A stretch of DNA of 64,000 nt from contig NZ_JACSWC010000421.1 in the NCBI RefSeq assembly GCF_016888165.1, positions 1 through 64,000 on the forward strand, given 5' to 3'. Shown here piece after piece: positions 45,599 to 54,465 of the stretch; position 1 is the stretch's first letter; the number at the start of each line of letters is the position of its first letter. The position numbers and the translations under genes are program-made. The notes beneath the pieces were generated by a model. It had not been told where the DNA came from. It worked only from the letters and a program-made list of their open reading frames with translations, and searched no databases. Source of the stretch: Halomicronema sp. CCY15110. GTDB lineage: Bacteria; Cyanobacteriota; Cyanobacteriia; Phormidesmidales; Phormidesmidaceae.

Positions 45599-48127
45599 AT
45601 GAGAGAGACTCGCGATCGCGATAGCGTTCTAGCAACGCAAGAAGGAACTCGCTTACTCAGAGAGGCTCAGGCTGACAAACGGAATCATGAAGGTAAACGT
45701 TGGACGCAGGGCGATATTGCCACCGCAGCAGGCGTGACAGACCGTACGGTTGGTCGATTTTTCAGGCGTGAGCGACCGATTGACGAAACAGGTGCGAGAG
45801 CTATTTGTCAGGTCTTAGGGGTTGAGTTTAATGATGTCGTTGCTGCGCCGCACCCCTTAAAGCCCCTTCAAACGTCTACACAACCCAGTATTTCTCAACC
45901 ACCTAACCCGCAAGGATATTACTGGGTCGCGCCCAAATTGGCACAGGCTCGCAAACAGGTACAGCGAGGCATTAGCCATCAGTTTTTTGATGGCGCAGAA
46001 CCCAACTGGCGCGATATCGCCGCCGAGCATGATGCCCAACGGGAGGTAGAAACCGAGATTTTGACGTGGCTCGAACAGTCGATCAAGAACCACATTCAAA
46101 CCCCTCTTGCGCTTATTACTGGGCGATCCGGTGATGGTAAATCAACTTTGCTTTATCGAGTTGCAGCCGAATTAAGCGATCGCGGCCATGCCGTTCTCTG
46201 GCATAAACCAGGCATGGATTCTCTATATGCAGAAGGGTTGGACACGGTTGCGGATGAGCAGCCCGTCATTGTGTGCATTGACGATGCCCCGCTGTTGCCC
46301 CCTGAGAAAATTGAGTCAACGTTGCGGTACCTGTATGGCATGTCGTCGCCAGTTACGTTTGTGGTCGCGGCTCGGGAAGATCTTTGGCGCAGCATGGGCT
46401 TGGCACTGGGGACGACAGCACACTTGCAGACTTTTTCCATTCGTGAGTTGAGCGATCGCGATATCCATAACTTGTTAGCCAAACTGACCGCAGTGAATGA
46501 ACTGGGTCAACTCAGTGTGCTCCCTGTAGAACAGCAAGTGACCAGATTGAAAACCGGGGCGAACCGACAACTGCTCGTAGCCTTGTTAGAGGCAAAATAT
46601 AACGAAAGCCTGACCAACCACGTATTACGTAACCTCAACCATTTGGAACGCACCTTTGGCAAAACGGTTAGGGATGCTTGCTGCCTGGTGAGCGCTGTCC
46701 ACACCTTTGGGCTAGAAGTTCCTGCTGAGTACCTGAAAGAGATTTTGCAAACGCCATCCTATCGCACTGATATTTTGGCGAATACGGCAGGCTTTTTGTT
46801 GCCTCCATCCATTGGTCACTACGGCATTCATACCCGGCACGCGGTCATCGCTAACGTGGTGTTTCAACATGATCCCGGCGGCTATGAGCGTTTACTCTCC
46901 TTTGTGGAAGCCGATATCCAACTTCATCAGGGACAGTTTGCGCCTCAGTTGTGCCCCGCCCTGCGACTACAGGTCCGTCTCAAAACCCTGGACCTAGAAC
47001 AAGTCAGGCAGATTTTCGACGCAGCCCTATCCGTGCCCAGGATTCGTAAATATGTCTACCAAATCTGGGCGATCTTAGAAAAACAGACCGGCAATCTCGA
47101 GGAAGCCCGACGGCTGTTTGCCGCGGGGACGCAAGCCGACCCCAAAAACGCTCCTTCTTGGCAAGCGTGGGCGATCATGGAGCGCGATGACGGCAATCTT
47201 GAAGAAGCCCGACGGCTGTTTGCTGCGGGGACGCAAGCCGACCCCAATGAATATCAATACCGCTCAACCTGGCACCAGTTAGAAAAAGATCATTTTGACC
47301 CCGACCAATTCCGCCGCTTTCATCAGTGCATGGCGCAGTTGTATCCCCATGACGTTCGCACGTGGCAATCTTGGGCCACCTTTGAACGCCGACTCGGGCA
47401 TGTTGCGCAGGCTCGCCAATTGTTTGGGAAAGCGCTAGAGGTCAATTCTAAAAACGCCCCTTCACTCAATGCCTGGGCACTGCTCGAAAAGCAAGAGGGC
47501 AATTATTCCACAGCGCGTGAACTCTTTCAGCGAGCCACCCAAGTTGCCCCCGCTCGTGCGGAAAACTGGCAGGCTTGGGCGCTCCTGGAAAAAGAATTAG
47601 GCCACGTTGATGTAGCCCGGAAACTCTTTGAACAAGCCACCCAGGCTAACCAAAACCAATCCGCCGCCTGGCAGGCCTGGTCACTGCTAGAACTAGAGCA
47701 AAACAACCTGGAATTCGCGCTGACTCTAGCCAACCGAGCCGCGACTCTCCAGAAAAAAGACTACCATCCTCGCATCGCCAGAGCTCAGATTTATCAGGCT
47801 CTAGGCCAATTAGACGCTGCTCAAGAAGATTTACACCAGGCGGAAGATACCTTACAACGGTATTTGCGATCCAAACCACGCGACAATCGTCTGCTGAACT
47901 CTCTCGGGCGAGTCCTGACATTGCTAGGTGATTACGTCAATGCCCATGAGATTCTGCAAAGTTCCTTGGACTGTGCCCCTACTCAACAAAAACCTTATGT
48001 CTACAACGGTTTAGGTGAGTTGTGCTACGCCCAAGGATTAGTTCAAGAAGCGATTCAACATTGGCAAACGGCCCTCGAACTTTCACCCCACTATCTCGCG
48101 GTACAAAATAATCTAAAGCGCATTTAG
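45599..48127 (+). CDS. HTH / STAND-type ATPase / HAT-TPR repeat protein
   Basis: This 842-residue three-part protein has a helix-turn-helix domain at residues 34-80 (WTQGDIATAAGVTDRTVGRFF). A P-loop ATPase follows, with a lead-in FFDGAEPNWRDI near 129-140, Walker A GRSGDGKS at 175-182, Walker B VIVCIDD at 223-229 and a sensor-like VVAAREDLW at 255-263. From about 480 there are seven W-x-x-(W/L)-type half-a-TPR (HAT) units, then three TPR-like units. The design is that of STAND signalling ATPases, where repeats sense a ligand and the N-terminus is the output; the lead-in recalls the nSTAND5/Avs5 type, tentatively. No nuclease, TIR or protease effector is present, so the output would be DNA binding. 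The start ATG at 45599 lacks a good ribosome-binding site. Confidence 0.7.
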   Translation: MRETRDRDSVLATQEGTRLLREAQADKRNHEGKRWTQGDIATAAGVTDRTVGRFFRRERPIDETGARAICQVLGVEFNDVVAAPHPLKPLQTSTQPSISQPPNPQGYYWVAPKLAQARKQVQRGISHQFFDGAEPNWRDIAAEHDAQREVETEILTWLEQSIKNHIQTPLALITGRSGDGKSTLLYRVAAELSDRGHAVLWHKPGMDSLYAEGLDTVADEQPVIVCIDDAPLLPPEKIESTLRYLYGMSSPVTFVVAAREDLWRSMGLALGTTAHLQTFSIRELSDRDIHNLLAKLTAVNELGQLSVLPVEQQVTRLKTGANRQLLVALLEAKYNESLTNHVLRNLNHLERTFGKTVRDACCLVSAVHTFGLEVPAEYLKEILQTPSYRTDILANTAGFLLPPSIGHYGIHTRHAVIANVVFQHDPGGYERLLSFVEADIQLHQGQFAPQLCPALRLQVRLKTLDLEQVRQIFDAALSVPRIRKYVYQIWAILEKQTGNLEEARRLFAAGTQADPKNAPSWQAWAIMERDDGNLEEARRLFAAGTQADPNEYQYRSTWHQLEKDHFDPDQFRRFHQCMAQLYPHDVRTWQSWATFERRLGHVAQARQLFGKALEVNSKNAPSLNAWALLEKQEGNYSTARELFQRATQVAPARAENWQAWALLEKELGHVDVARKLFEQATQANQNQSAAWQAWSLLELEQNNLEFALTLANRAATLQKKDYHPRIARAQIYQALGQLDAAQEDLHQAEDTLQRYLRSKPRDNRLLNSLGRVLTLLGDYVNAHEILQSSLDCAPTQQKPYVYNGLGELCYAQGLVQEAIQHWQTALELSPHYLAVQNNLKRI
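47090..47250 (+). repeat. Recent 102-bp tandem duplication inside the STAND gene
   Basis: The HAT unit starting GGCAATCTCGAGGAAG at 47090 recurs at 47192 with only a few silent differences over at least 55 bases. The period is 102 bp, exactly 34 codons, one repeat unit. Flanking units have diverged much more. Confidence 0.8.
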
Positions 48128-48474
48128 GGAATCTAATGCATAAGTGCATTAAAGGGCGATCCCCTTCAGCCATACTTTTCAAGCCGGGACTCGGTAACGC
48201 GATCGCGGCACTAAGCCCGAGGGCGATCGCTCATTGCCGTCGATGGGGTTTCCTAGCGTCAGCCCAACCGACCGATCATTCAGCGACACAGAATCTCGTT
48301 TTCGTCAGCAGCAATCTCAAGCCCCGACCAGAACTGCAATCTTCCTCTTCCCCCTCATTCCCTCGCCCCGCAAGCACATCCCACCATCCCGAAGCCGAAC
48401 ACGGTACAGACCAGTGTGTCGCTGCGGCCAATACTTTGTCACAATCAACGGTGTTGTTTGCGGTTTTCGGTGCG
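48128..48474. other. Spacer between the STAND gene and tenA
   Basis: The tenA frame stays open back to 48136, but the extra residues are Ser/Pro-rich and unlike TenA, so I treat this as untranslated. A hairpin TAATGCA/TGCATTA (48134-48151) lies seven bases after the STAND stop. Two HIP1 sites and no thiamine (TPP) riboswitch are seen. Confidence 0.5.
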
Positions 48475-49101
48475 ATGGCTTTGACATGTGAAGGTCTGCT
48501 CTCTACCTATGCAGAGGCGTGGCAGGCGGCGACGGTACATCCGTTTTTGACGCAGTGCCAGCAGGGCACGATTCGTCCGACCCAGTTCAATACCTGGCTG
48601 GTGCAAGATTATTTGTTCGTGACGCAGTTCACGCGGTTTGTGGGGCGCACGTTGGCGGCTGCCCCGGATGGCGACTTGGACATGCTGCTGAGTGGTCTGA
48701 ATGCGTTGCAGGATGAGCTGAACTGGTTTCGGGTCAAGGCGGCGGAGCGATCGCTCGACTTAGCCACCCCACGTCAGCATACCTGCCAGATTTATTGCGA
48801 GTTTATGGGTAGTCTGGTGAATGCGCCCTACGGCGTACAGGCAACCGCGCTGTGGGCGATCGAATATGCCTACAACCAAGGCTGGCAACTCCCCGGCCCG
48901 ATGCCCGCTCCCTATGGTGAATTTGCCGATCGCTGGGGCAATCCTGGCTTCACGGACTACGTGAAACTACTCGCGAATCAGGCTGATGCGGCCTTAGCGA
49001 TCGCGCCATTAGGAGAACAACAGGCGGCTGAAGCCGCTTTTCTCCGGGTCGCCGCGTTGGAAAAAGACTTCTGGCAAATGGCCTACAACGCGGCGGTGTA
49101 A
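48475..49101 (+). CDS. tenA: TenA-family protein (thiaminase II / aminopyrimidine hydrolase)
   Basis: This 208-residue helical protein is of the TenA/PqqC fold. It has FNTWLVQDYLFVTQFTRFVG near residues 40-59 (conserved Asp and Tyr), a middle stretch with TCQIYCEFM including the family Cys, the WAIEYAYNQGW helix, and a C-terminal ALEKDFWQMAY with the catalytic Glu. It salvages the pyrimidine part of thiamine (aminomethyl-HMP to HMP). No thiamine riboswitch precedes it. The ATG at 48475 is chosen to give the family length; an open frame upstream is non-homologous. Confidence 0.88.
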   Translation: MALTCEGLLSTYAEAWQAATVHPFLTQCQQGTIRPTQFNTWLVQDYLFVTQFTRFVGRTLAAAPDGDLDMLLSGLNALQDELNWFRVKAAERSLDLATPRQHTCQIYCEFMGSLVNAPYGVQATALWAIEYAYNQGWQLPGPMPAPYGEFADRWGNPGFTDYVKLLANQADAALAIAPLGEQQAAEAAFLRVAALEKDFWQMAYNAAV

Positions 49102-49252
49102 TCGTTTGCGTCGTCAGCCTCCAAGCTGCATGGGATCGGGGTTTGGCGAGTTCTGTTCATTCTTGTATTTTTGTTTCATAATGGGGGCTGGTTACGGGTT
49201 TTTCGCCAAAATTAGCCCCATTATCTTGTGTTCAGTGGTGTGAGTAGCGTGT

Positions 49253-49735
49253 ATGCCCTTGCCTCAACCAACTTTAGATGTTGAACCTTCTGAAAAAGTG
49301 CTGTCGCTGCGACAAAAACGACAGCAGCAACATCAACGGTCGTTGCGATCGGTGCGCTTTCGGGCCTTGGGGTGGGAACTCACAGGGCAGCTCACCGTGA
49401 ATTTGGTGTTGACTTTGGTGGCGCTCGCCGCGTTGGTCAAGCTGGTGCCCTATCACCAAACTCAACGGCAAGTTTTACGCGAGTTGGAAGACTCTGTCGC
49501 CACCCTGCAAGATCACAATCGCCGACTCCGCACCGACTTCACCCGCTATTTTGACCCGGCGCAAACCAGCCAGATTTTGCAAGAAAACGGTGCGCGCGAA
49601 TCGGCACAGCACATTCCCATTGTCTGGGTGGAGCAGTTGCCGGAGCAGCTGGGCAACCCCGCCGACTTGACGGATCCAACCCCTGCCACCGAGTCGCCAG
49701 AAGCCGGCGCTGAAGCCGCCGCTTTAAGCGACTAA
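49253..49735 (+). CDS. FtsL/FtsB-like small bitopic coiled-coil protein
   Basis: This 160-residue protein has a basic N-terminus (LRQKRQQQHQRSLRSVRFR), one transmembrane helix (LVLTLVALAALVKLVPY, about residues 51-67), then a periplasmic coiled coil (QRQVLRELEDSVATLQDHNRRLRTDF) and a Pro/Glu-rich C-terminus. The topology matches the FtsL/FtsB/DivIC division proteins, and a conserved cyanobacterial protein of this form is known only as hypothetical. Its stop overlaps that of the convergent YdcF gene by four bases. Confidence 0.65.
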   Translation: MPLPQPTLDVEPSEKVLSLRQKRQQQHQRSLRSVRFRALGWELTGQLTVNLVLTLVALAALVKLVPYHQTQRQVLRELEDSVATLQDHNRRLRTDFTRYFDPAQTSQILQENGARESAQHIPIVWVEQLPEQLGNPADLTDPTPATESPEAGAEAAALSD

Positions 49736-50448
49736 TTCGGCCCCGAGTCAGGAATTTGAATATCGGCTTGGTGTTCGCACTGAAACCCTTGGGCGGCCCA
49801 CTCGGCCAGATCCACTGACGATAGCGGGAAAACCCGGTCACACACGGGACGATAAAGCTGGCTGATGATAGCCCAGGCCAGCGATCGCCCCACATCCAGC
49901 ACCGTTTTCAGGGGCGTCTCCACATTGGCGGGGATGCCGATTTCTTCCACCAGTTGCATCTCAACCCAGATGCCGTGACTACTGAGCAGAATGCGCGCTA
50001 GCCACGCGGCTCGCGGCACGTGGGTGGGAGAAGTCACCACCACGACATGCTGCGTCCCCCACTGTTTGAGGGTTGGCAGACTGTAGCGATAGTTGTCAAA
50101 GGTTGATTCGGCACAGCTTTCGAGCCAAACCTGATCGATGGGCGCGGCCACCCGCTCAAATACCAGACGAGTGCAAGGGGGAGCCGCCCCGTGGGAAATC
50201 AGAATGGGCAGCGGATTGCCCTGCGCGACGGCATCAGCAACCACAATTTCGCGGCGAATGCTGCCCCCTAGTACCAGCACTGCATCCGGTGGTTGCTGGG
50301 CATGGCGATAGAGTTGGGTGGCGAGGCTGCTGCCCCAAATCGTCAGCCCCAACAGGAGCGCCAGCCATAGCCAGCGCTGACAACGCACGCCTTGACGCCA
50401 CCCGCGGCTCAGACTAAATCCGATTAACCTACTCCCGTTTTCAGCCAT
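49732..50448 (-). CDS. YdcF/SanA-family (DUF218) membrane protein
   Basis: This 238-residue protein starts with a basic N-terminus and a single transmembrane helix (about 27-46). A DUF218 domain follows, with AVLVLGGSIRREIVVADAVAQG, ESCAESTFDNYRYSLPTLKQWG and VVVVTSPTHVPRAAWLA, the three usual sites (Gly-rich loop, Glu/Ser/Asn, SxxxHxxR). Members such as ElyC and SanA work in envelope or peptidoglycan integrity, so a periplasmic role is likely. Start is the ATG at 50448. It has a convergent four-base overlap with the FtsL-like gene. Confidence 0.85.
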   Translation of the reverse strand: MAENGSRLIGFSLSRGWRQGVRCQRWLWLALLLGLTIWGSSLATQLYRHAQQPPDAVLVLGGSIRREIVVADAVAQGNPLPILISHGAAPPCTRLVFERVAAPIDQVWLESCAESTFDNYRYSLPTLKQWGTQHVVVVTSPTHVPRAAWLARILLSSHGIWVEMQLVEEIGIPANVETPLKTVLDVGRSLAWAIISQLYRPVCDRVFPLSSVDLAEWAAQGFQCEHQADIQIPDSGPN

Positions 50449-50459
50449 GACGCCGTACG

Positions 50460-50500
50460 GGCTGAGCTAGTCGAAGCCCTGCGACAGGCTCAGGGGCAAC
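50460..50500. repeat. REP-like element (GGGCTGAGCTAGTCGAAG / CCCTGCGACAGGCTCAGGG)
   Basis: The two halves can partly fold on each other (GGCTGAG with CTCAGG-type ends, and internal TCGAAGCCCTGCGA). Such TCGA...GGCTCAGGG elements are dispersed in many genomes. It follows the start side of the YdcF gene directly. Confidence 0.55.
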
Positions 50501-50611
50501 GTTGTTAGCCTTTGGGGAGATCGGGAGGGCTAGAAACGAATTCGGGATCACTTGCATAGACGGATATTGAGGCATTCACTATCTCTGGGCGCGATCGCCC
50601 CCGGCAACGGG

Positions 50612-51406
50612 TCAAGGCAGCAGCGCCACCACCTGGTCATTGGTTTTGGGACGATAGGATTTGACGACATATTGATCTAAATGGCGAAAGAGGGCGATCG
50701 GCGGCACTACCCGACAGGAGAAAAATTCCACCATGACTATCTTTTCGTCTTTAATTTGCACCTTTGGGGCCAGATTTGTGAGTGGCTTTTGGGTGCGCCA
50801 TTTCCACGGTTTATTCGGTGCGGCGGTGATCAAGCGATGATGCGACCAGCGACAGTTTTGCCCACTGCGGCCGAACTCCTTAAATTCCCGCAGGAGAATG
50901 GAGGCTTCCAGATAGGAAGCGGGGGAGCGATCGCCCGTTACGCCATCCATCACATTCCCCAATGCCCCTTTGGGATGTGGCGGAATGGCTCTGTCTCCAG
51001 CCGCCTCAATGGCGGCTTCCAGCTCAGCGGTGGTGCTCATGAGTTCTGGCAAAGCCCAGGTGACGCCCATGCCCCCGGTGGATTGCCGCTGTAAGTACGT
51101 CACCAACCGGACTTTATCTTTCAGTTCTAGACCCGGCAGTTTGGCCAGGGCCGCTGCCGGATTAATCGTGCTGATAAACCAGCGCCCCTCGGCATTGGGG
51201 GCCACTCCTTCGTCATCGCCAAAGCCCCCCACCCGAAACAAATCGCCCAAGGCATCGAGCGATTCTGGAGCCATGGCTTCGATCGCCATCGCCCGCTCAT
51301 TCATGTCACTGACCGGCTGTTGCTCTGAGGCTGGCAGCGTTAACTGCAACTGAATATATTTTTGTACCTTTTGTACAACGTCTAATGAAAATTTTTGCAG
51401 GGCCAT
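50612..51406 (-). CDS. Conserved-looking hypothetical protein
   Basis: This 264-residue protein has no signal peptide or membrane segment. The N-terminal part is helical (FSLDVVQKVQKYIQLQL), followed by PESLDALGDLFRVGG, and a middle part with INPAAALAKLPGLELKDKVRLVTYLQ. The C-terminus is basic and beta-rich (KVQIKDEKIVMVEFFSCRVVPPIALFRHLDQYVVKSY). I recognise no family. Upstream is the palindrome TGCTAATCGTTAGCA (51530-51544), about 125 bp before the start. Confidence 0.55.
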   Translation of the reverse strand: MALQKFSLDVVQKVQKYIQLQLTLPASEQQPVSDMNERAMAIEAMAPESLDALGDLFRVGGFGDDEGVAPNAEGRWFISTINPAAALAKLPGLELKDKVRLVTYLQRQSTGGMGVTWALPELMSTTAELEAAIEAAGDRAIPPHPKGALGNVMDGVTGDRSPASYLEASILLREFKEFGRSGQNCRWSHHRLITAAPNKPWKWRTQKPLTNLAPKVQIKDEKIVMVEFFSCRVVPPIALFRHLDQYVVKSYRPKTNDQVVALLP

Positions 51407-51529
51407 AGGGGCAACATCAGCGATCCTTTAGTTCCTAGTTATCCCGAATGGCGACGGCAAATGCTCATTGTCACGGGCGATCACTACTTTTTGTTAGCTT
51501 GTGTCACAGTTTTGCCACAGTATAAATAC

Positions 51530-51544
51530 TGCTAATCGTTAGCA
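51530..51544. promoter_or_regulatory. Operator-like palindrome TGCTAATCGTTAGCA
   Basis: A perfect 6+3+6 inverted repeat lies in the spacer before the 264-residue gene. A near-identical block (TGTTAATCTTTAGCA) occurs at 58787-58801 in the yvcK/mlaF spacer. Flanking bases also agree (CTG before, TTAAA after). Confidence 0.5.
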
Positions 51545-51588
51545 TTAAAACTGTCGCCGCCATCAAACTCGTCAGCTCCGATGCCTGG

Positions 51589-52680
51589 TTACACAGGCTT
51601 TACCGACATCCAAAGGCCACGATTATGGGATTCATGGGCGAGATCCATCAACAGTTGTGAATAAACGCCCTCAGCGATCGCTGGCGCGGCGGCCTGACCT
51701 TGATCGATGCAGTTAATCCAATGATCGACTACGCGAATAAACGGGGCGAGTCGGCCATCATCATAGGTTTGCGGAAATTCCAGAATTGCGGGAATTGGCA
51801 ATTCAGCCAGCGCCGCTCCGGCAGGGGCACCCCAGAGCTGAAAGCCGTGAACGTAGTCTTTGAGATTGTCGCTGCCGAGAATTAACGTGCCGCGATCGCC
51901 ATACACCTCGACCCAGTGCCCCCGACTGGCATAGGTTACCGAACTAATCGTCACCTGACAGGGCGTACCATCCTGCATGTCTAGCATCAGGGTGCAAGTA
52001 TCATCGGCATCCACGGGCTTCAGTTCCCCCGTTTGGGGATCGGGCCGCTGCGGAATCGCCGTCGTTAAATTGGCGCTGAGCCGCTTTGCCGGGCCAAACA
52101 GCCACGCCAAATAGTCAAACGTGTGGGACGCAAACGCCCCCAAAGCTCCGCCCCCCTGGTCTTTGCGGGCATACCAACTCCACCCCCGTTGCGGATCGGC
52201 GCGACCGGGCACCATCCAGTCCACTTTGATTAACCGAGGCGTGCCGACATAGCCTTCGATGAGTTTGGCCTTTAACTGCTGCCACGCCGGCACAAAGCGA
52301 AATTCAAAATCCAGTCCCACCACTTTTTGCTGCTGCTGAGCCACCGCTTCAATGGCTCGCGCCTCTTCCACGTTCAGAGCCGTGGGCTTTTCCAGCAGGA
52401 CATGTTTGCCCGCTTGCAGGGCCGCGATCGCCACCTCCTTCCGCAAAAACGGGGGCGTCGCCACACTCACCGCCTCCACCTCCGGCAGCGCGAGCAATTC
52501 ATCCAGGGAACTGCAACCGTGGGGAATTTGATGCTGGGCCGCGATCGCCTGCGCCTTGTCCGCCTCGCGATGATAAACCGCCATCACTTCCGTCCGATGC
52601 TGAATCTGGAACCCCGGAATATGGATTTTCTGCCCAAATCCCGTCCCAATCACGGCGACGCCAATCGTTTTCCCAGTCAT
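51589..52680 (-). CDS. Gfo/Idh/MocA-family oxidoreductase
   Basis: This 363-residue NAD(P)-dependent oxidoreductase has the Rossmann opening IGVAVIGTGFGQKIHIPGF. The family motif EKPTALNVEEARAIEAVAQQQ carries the catalytic Lys of the EKP box. Later, GGGALGAFASHTFDYLAWLFG includes the conserved Gly-Gly-Gly and His of the substrate domain. Typical substrates are sugars or inositols; the exact one is unknown, as no sugar pathway is near. The ATG at 52680 follows the strong ribosome-binding site GGAGGAG, so an upstream start is rejected. Confidence 0.92.
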   Translation of the reverse strand: MTGKTIGVAVIGTGFGQKIHIPGFQIQHRTEVMAVYHREADKAQAIAAQHQIPHGCSSLDELLALPEVEAVSVATPPFLRKEVAIAALQAGKHVLLEKPTALNVEEARAIEAVAQQQQKVVGLDFEFRFVPAWQQLKAKLIEGYVGTPRLIKVDWMVPGRADPQRGWSWYARKDQGGGALGAFASHTFDYLAWLFGPAKRLSANLTTAIPQRPDPQTGELKPVDADDTCTLMLDMQDGTPCQVTISSVTYASRGHWVEVYGDRGTLILGSDNLKDYVHGFQLWGAPAGAALAELPIPAILEFPQTYDDGRLAPFIRVVDHWINCIDQGQAAAPAIAEGVYSQLLMDLAHESHNRGLWMSVKPV

Positions 52681-52789
52681 CCAGCTCTCCTCCACAACAC
52701 TGCTCACCCTTCAAGGCAAGGCAGCTTCACCGTACCAAACCCGCTCAGCATCTTCACGATATCCCGAAACGAACTCCCCCCGTCCACAT

Positions 52790-52865
52790 CACCCACTCAC
52801 CCACATCACCCACATCACCCACTCACCTACCCTGCCACCCTCACACCCATCCACCCTCCCCCTCC
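52790..52865. repeat. C-rich short tandem repeat, third copy
   Basis: CCCACTCACC, CCCACATCA and CACCCTC/CACCCTG units alternate in the divergent spacer between the oxidoreductase and cysS. The block ACCCTGCCACCCTCACACCC is shared with the repeats around gloA at 6800-6840 and (inverted) 7330-7366. Confidence 0.65.
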
Positions 52866-52923
52866 TTGCCTCCAACCCCCATTCAGTGTTGAATCAATCT
52901 GTGACCCCGCTTGCCAAACCGCC

Positions 52924-54429
52924 ATGAGCCTCGTTCTCTACAACACCCTGACGCGTCAAAAAGAGCCCTTTGAAACCTTGACACCGGGCCAGGTCAAAAT
53001 GTACTGCTGTGGCGTCACGGTCTACGACTATTCCCATTTGGGCCATGCCCGCTGCTACATCACCTGGGACACCGTGCGGCGCTATCTGATGTGGCGCGGC
53101 TACGACGTTCACTATGTGCAAAATTTTACCGACATCGACGACAAAATCCTGAATCGCGCGAAGAATGACGGCTCATCCATGCAGACGGTGGCCGAAACCT
53201 ATACCCAGGCGTACTTTGAGGATATGGAGCGGCTAAACGTGCTGGAGGCGGACGAATATACCTACGCCACCCAAACCTTAGACGGCATTCAGCGATTAAT
53301 TTCGGAGCTAGAGCAAAAGGGCTACGCCTATCCGGCTAACGGCGATGTGTATTATGCCGTGCGTAAATTCGACGGCTACGGCAAACTCTCGGGTCGCAAG
53401 CTGGAAGACATGCTGGCCGGTGCGGGGGGCCGCGTCGCGACTGATACGGGTATCAAGCGCGATCCCGCTGACTTTGCCCTGTGGAAGGGGGCCAAAGAGG
53501 GAGAGCCGTTTTGGGAATCGCCCTGGGGGCCGGGGCGTCCGGGTTGGCATATTGAATGCTCGGCAATGATTCGCGATCGCTTGGGCGACTCGATCGACAT
53601 TCATATGGGGGGCAGCGACCTGGTCTTTCCCCATCATGAGAATGAAATTGCCCAGTCCGAAGCGGCTACCGGCCATCCCCTGTCGCGCTACTGGATGCAC
53701 AACGGCATGGTGAATGTGGGCGGCGAAAAGATGTCGAAATCCCTTGGCAATTTCACTACCATTCGCCAACTCTTAGGTGAGCCGGAACAACTCATTGGCG
53801 AAGGTGATCCTACTGTACCCATGAGTCCAATGGCTTTGAGGCTCTTTTTTCTACAAGCTTCATATCGCAAGCCAGTAGATTTCACCCAAGGTGCAATAGT
53901 GGCTGCACAAGGAAGCTGGGCGACTTTGAATAGTGCTTTACTTTTTGGTTCAAAACACGGTTCGAAACTAGGTTGGTCAGACGTCAAAGATTCCGATTTT
54001 CTCAATCCTGCTGCTATGCGCATTGATCGTGAGAGTGCCCAAGTTCAGCAGTTCCAGACTGCCATGGACCAAGATTTCAACACAGCTGGTGCTTTAGCAG
54101 TCCTTTTCGAATTGGCTAAAGAGCTAAATCGAGCGGGGAACTTGATCACCCATGCTGGAGAGGCTGATACCTCTAGCAATATTCTGCGACAACAATGGCA
54201 AACCCTGGTATGTCTAGCTGAAGTATTGGGTCTTAAGGCATCTCCAGAGAATTCTACTGAAGCAGATGGAAAACTGTCTGATGAGCAAGTTGAGGCGATG
54301 ATTGAGCAGCGCCAAGCCGCCCGAGCCGCCAAAAACTTTGCCGAGAGCGATCGCCTCCGCGACGAACTGCAAGCCCAAGGCATCACCCTCATCGACAAAC
54401 CCGGCGGCGTCACCGAGTGGCACCGTTAA
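52924..54429 (+). CDS. cysS: Cysteinyl-tRNA synthetase
   Basis: This 501-residue class I synthetase charges tRNA-Cys. It has the zinc-ligand/entrance motif YCCGVTVYD, the HIGH signature as HLGHARCY, the zinc site around WHIECSAM and HHENEIAQSEA, and the KMSKS loop EKMSKSLGNF. The C-terminal anticodon-binding part ends in the usual ARAAKNFAESDRLRDEL and GITLIDKPGG. The ATG at 52924 gives normal length; the frame is open far upstream, but that sequence is unrelated. Positions about 53780-54290 have lower G+C (about 42% against 57%) and no HIP1 sites, suggesting a recombined segment. Confidence 0.96.
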   Translation: MSLVLYNTLTRQKEPFETLTPGQVKMYCCGVTVYDYSHLGHARCYITWDTVRRYLMWRGYDVHYVQNFTDIDDKILNRAKNDGSSMQTVAETYTQAYFEDMERLNVLEADEYTYATQTLDGIQRLISELEQKGYAYPANGDVYYAVRKFDGYGKLSGRKLEDMLAGAGGRVATDTGIKRDPADFALWKGAKEGEPFWESPWGPGRPGWHIECSAMIRDRLGDSIDIHMGGSDLVFPHHENEIAQSEAATGHPLSRYWMHNGMVNVGGEKMSKSLGNFTTIRQLLGEPEQLIGEGDPTVPMSPMALRLFFLQASYRKPVDFTQGAIVAAQGSWATLNSALLFGSKHGSKLGWSDVKDSDFLNPAAMRIDRESAQVQQFQTAMDQDFNTAGALAVLFELAKELNRAGNLITHAGEADTSSNILRQQWQTLVCLAEVLGLKASPENSTEADGKLSDEQVEAMIEQRQAARAAKNFAESDRLRDELQAQGITLIDKPGGVTEWHR

Positions 54430-54465
54430 CCGCAAATACTTCAGCAACCCACCCCCTCTCACCCT

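Noticed and set aside
48136-48474. N-terminal extension of TenA from an upstream ATG
   Set aside because: The added residues are Ser/Pro-rich and unlike the family; the ATG at 48475 gives normal length.
48128-48474. Thiamine (TPP) riboswitch upstream of tenA
   Set aside because: I could not find the CUGAGA and ACCUGA elements of a thi-box.
52327-52923. N-terminal extension of CysS of about 200 residues
   Set aside because: It overlaps the oxidoreductase gene and the C-rich repeat; the family start is at 52924.
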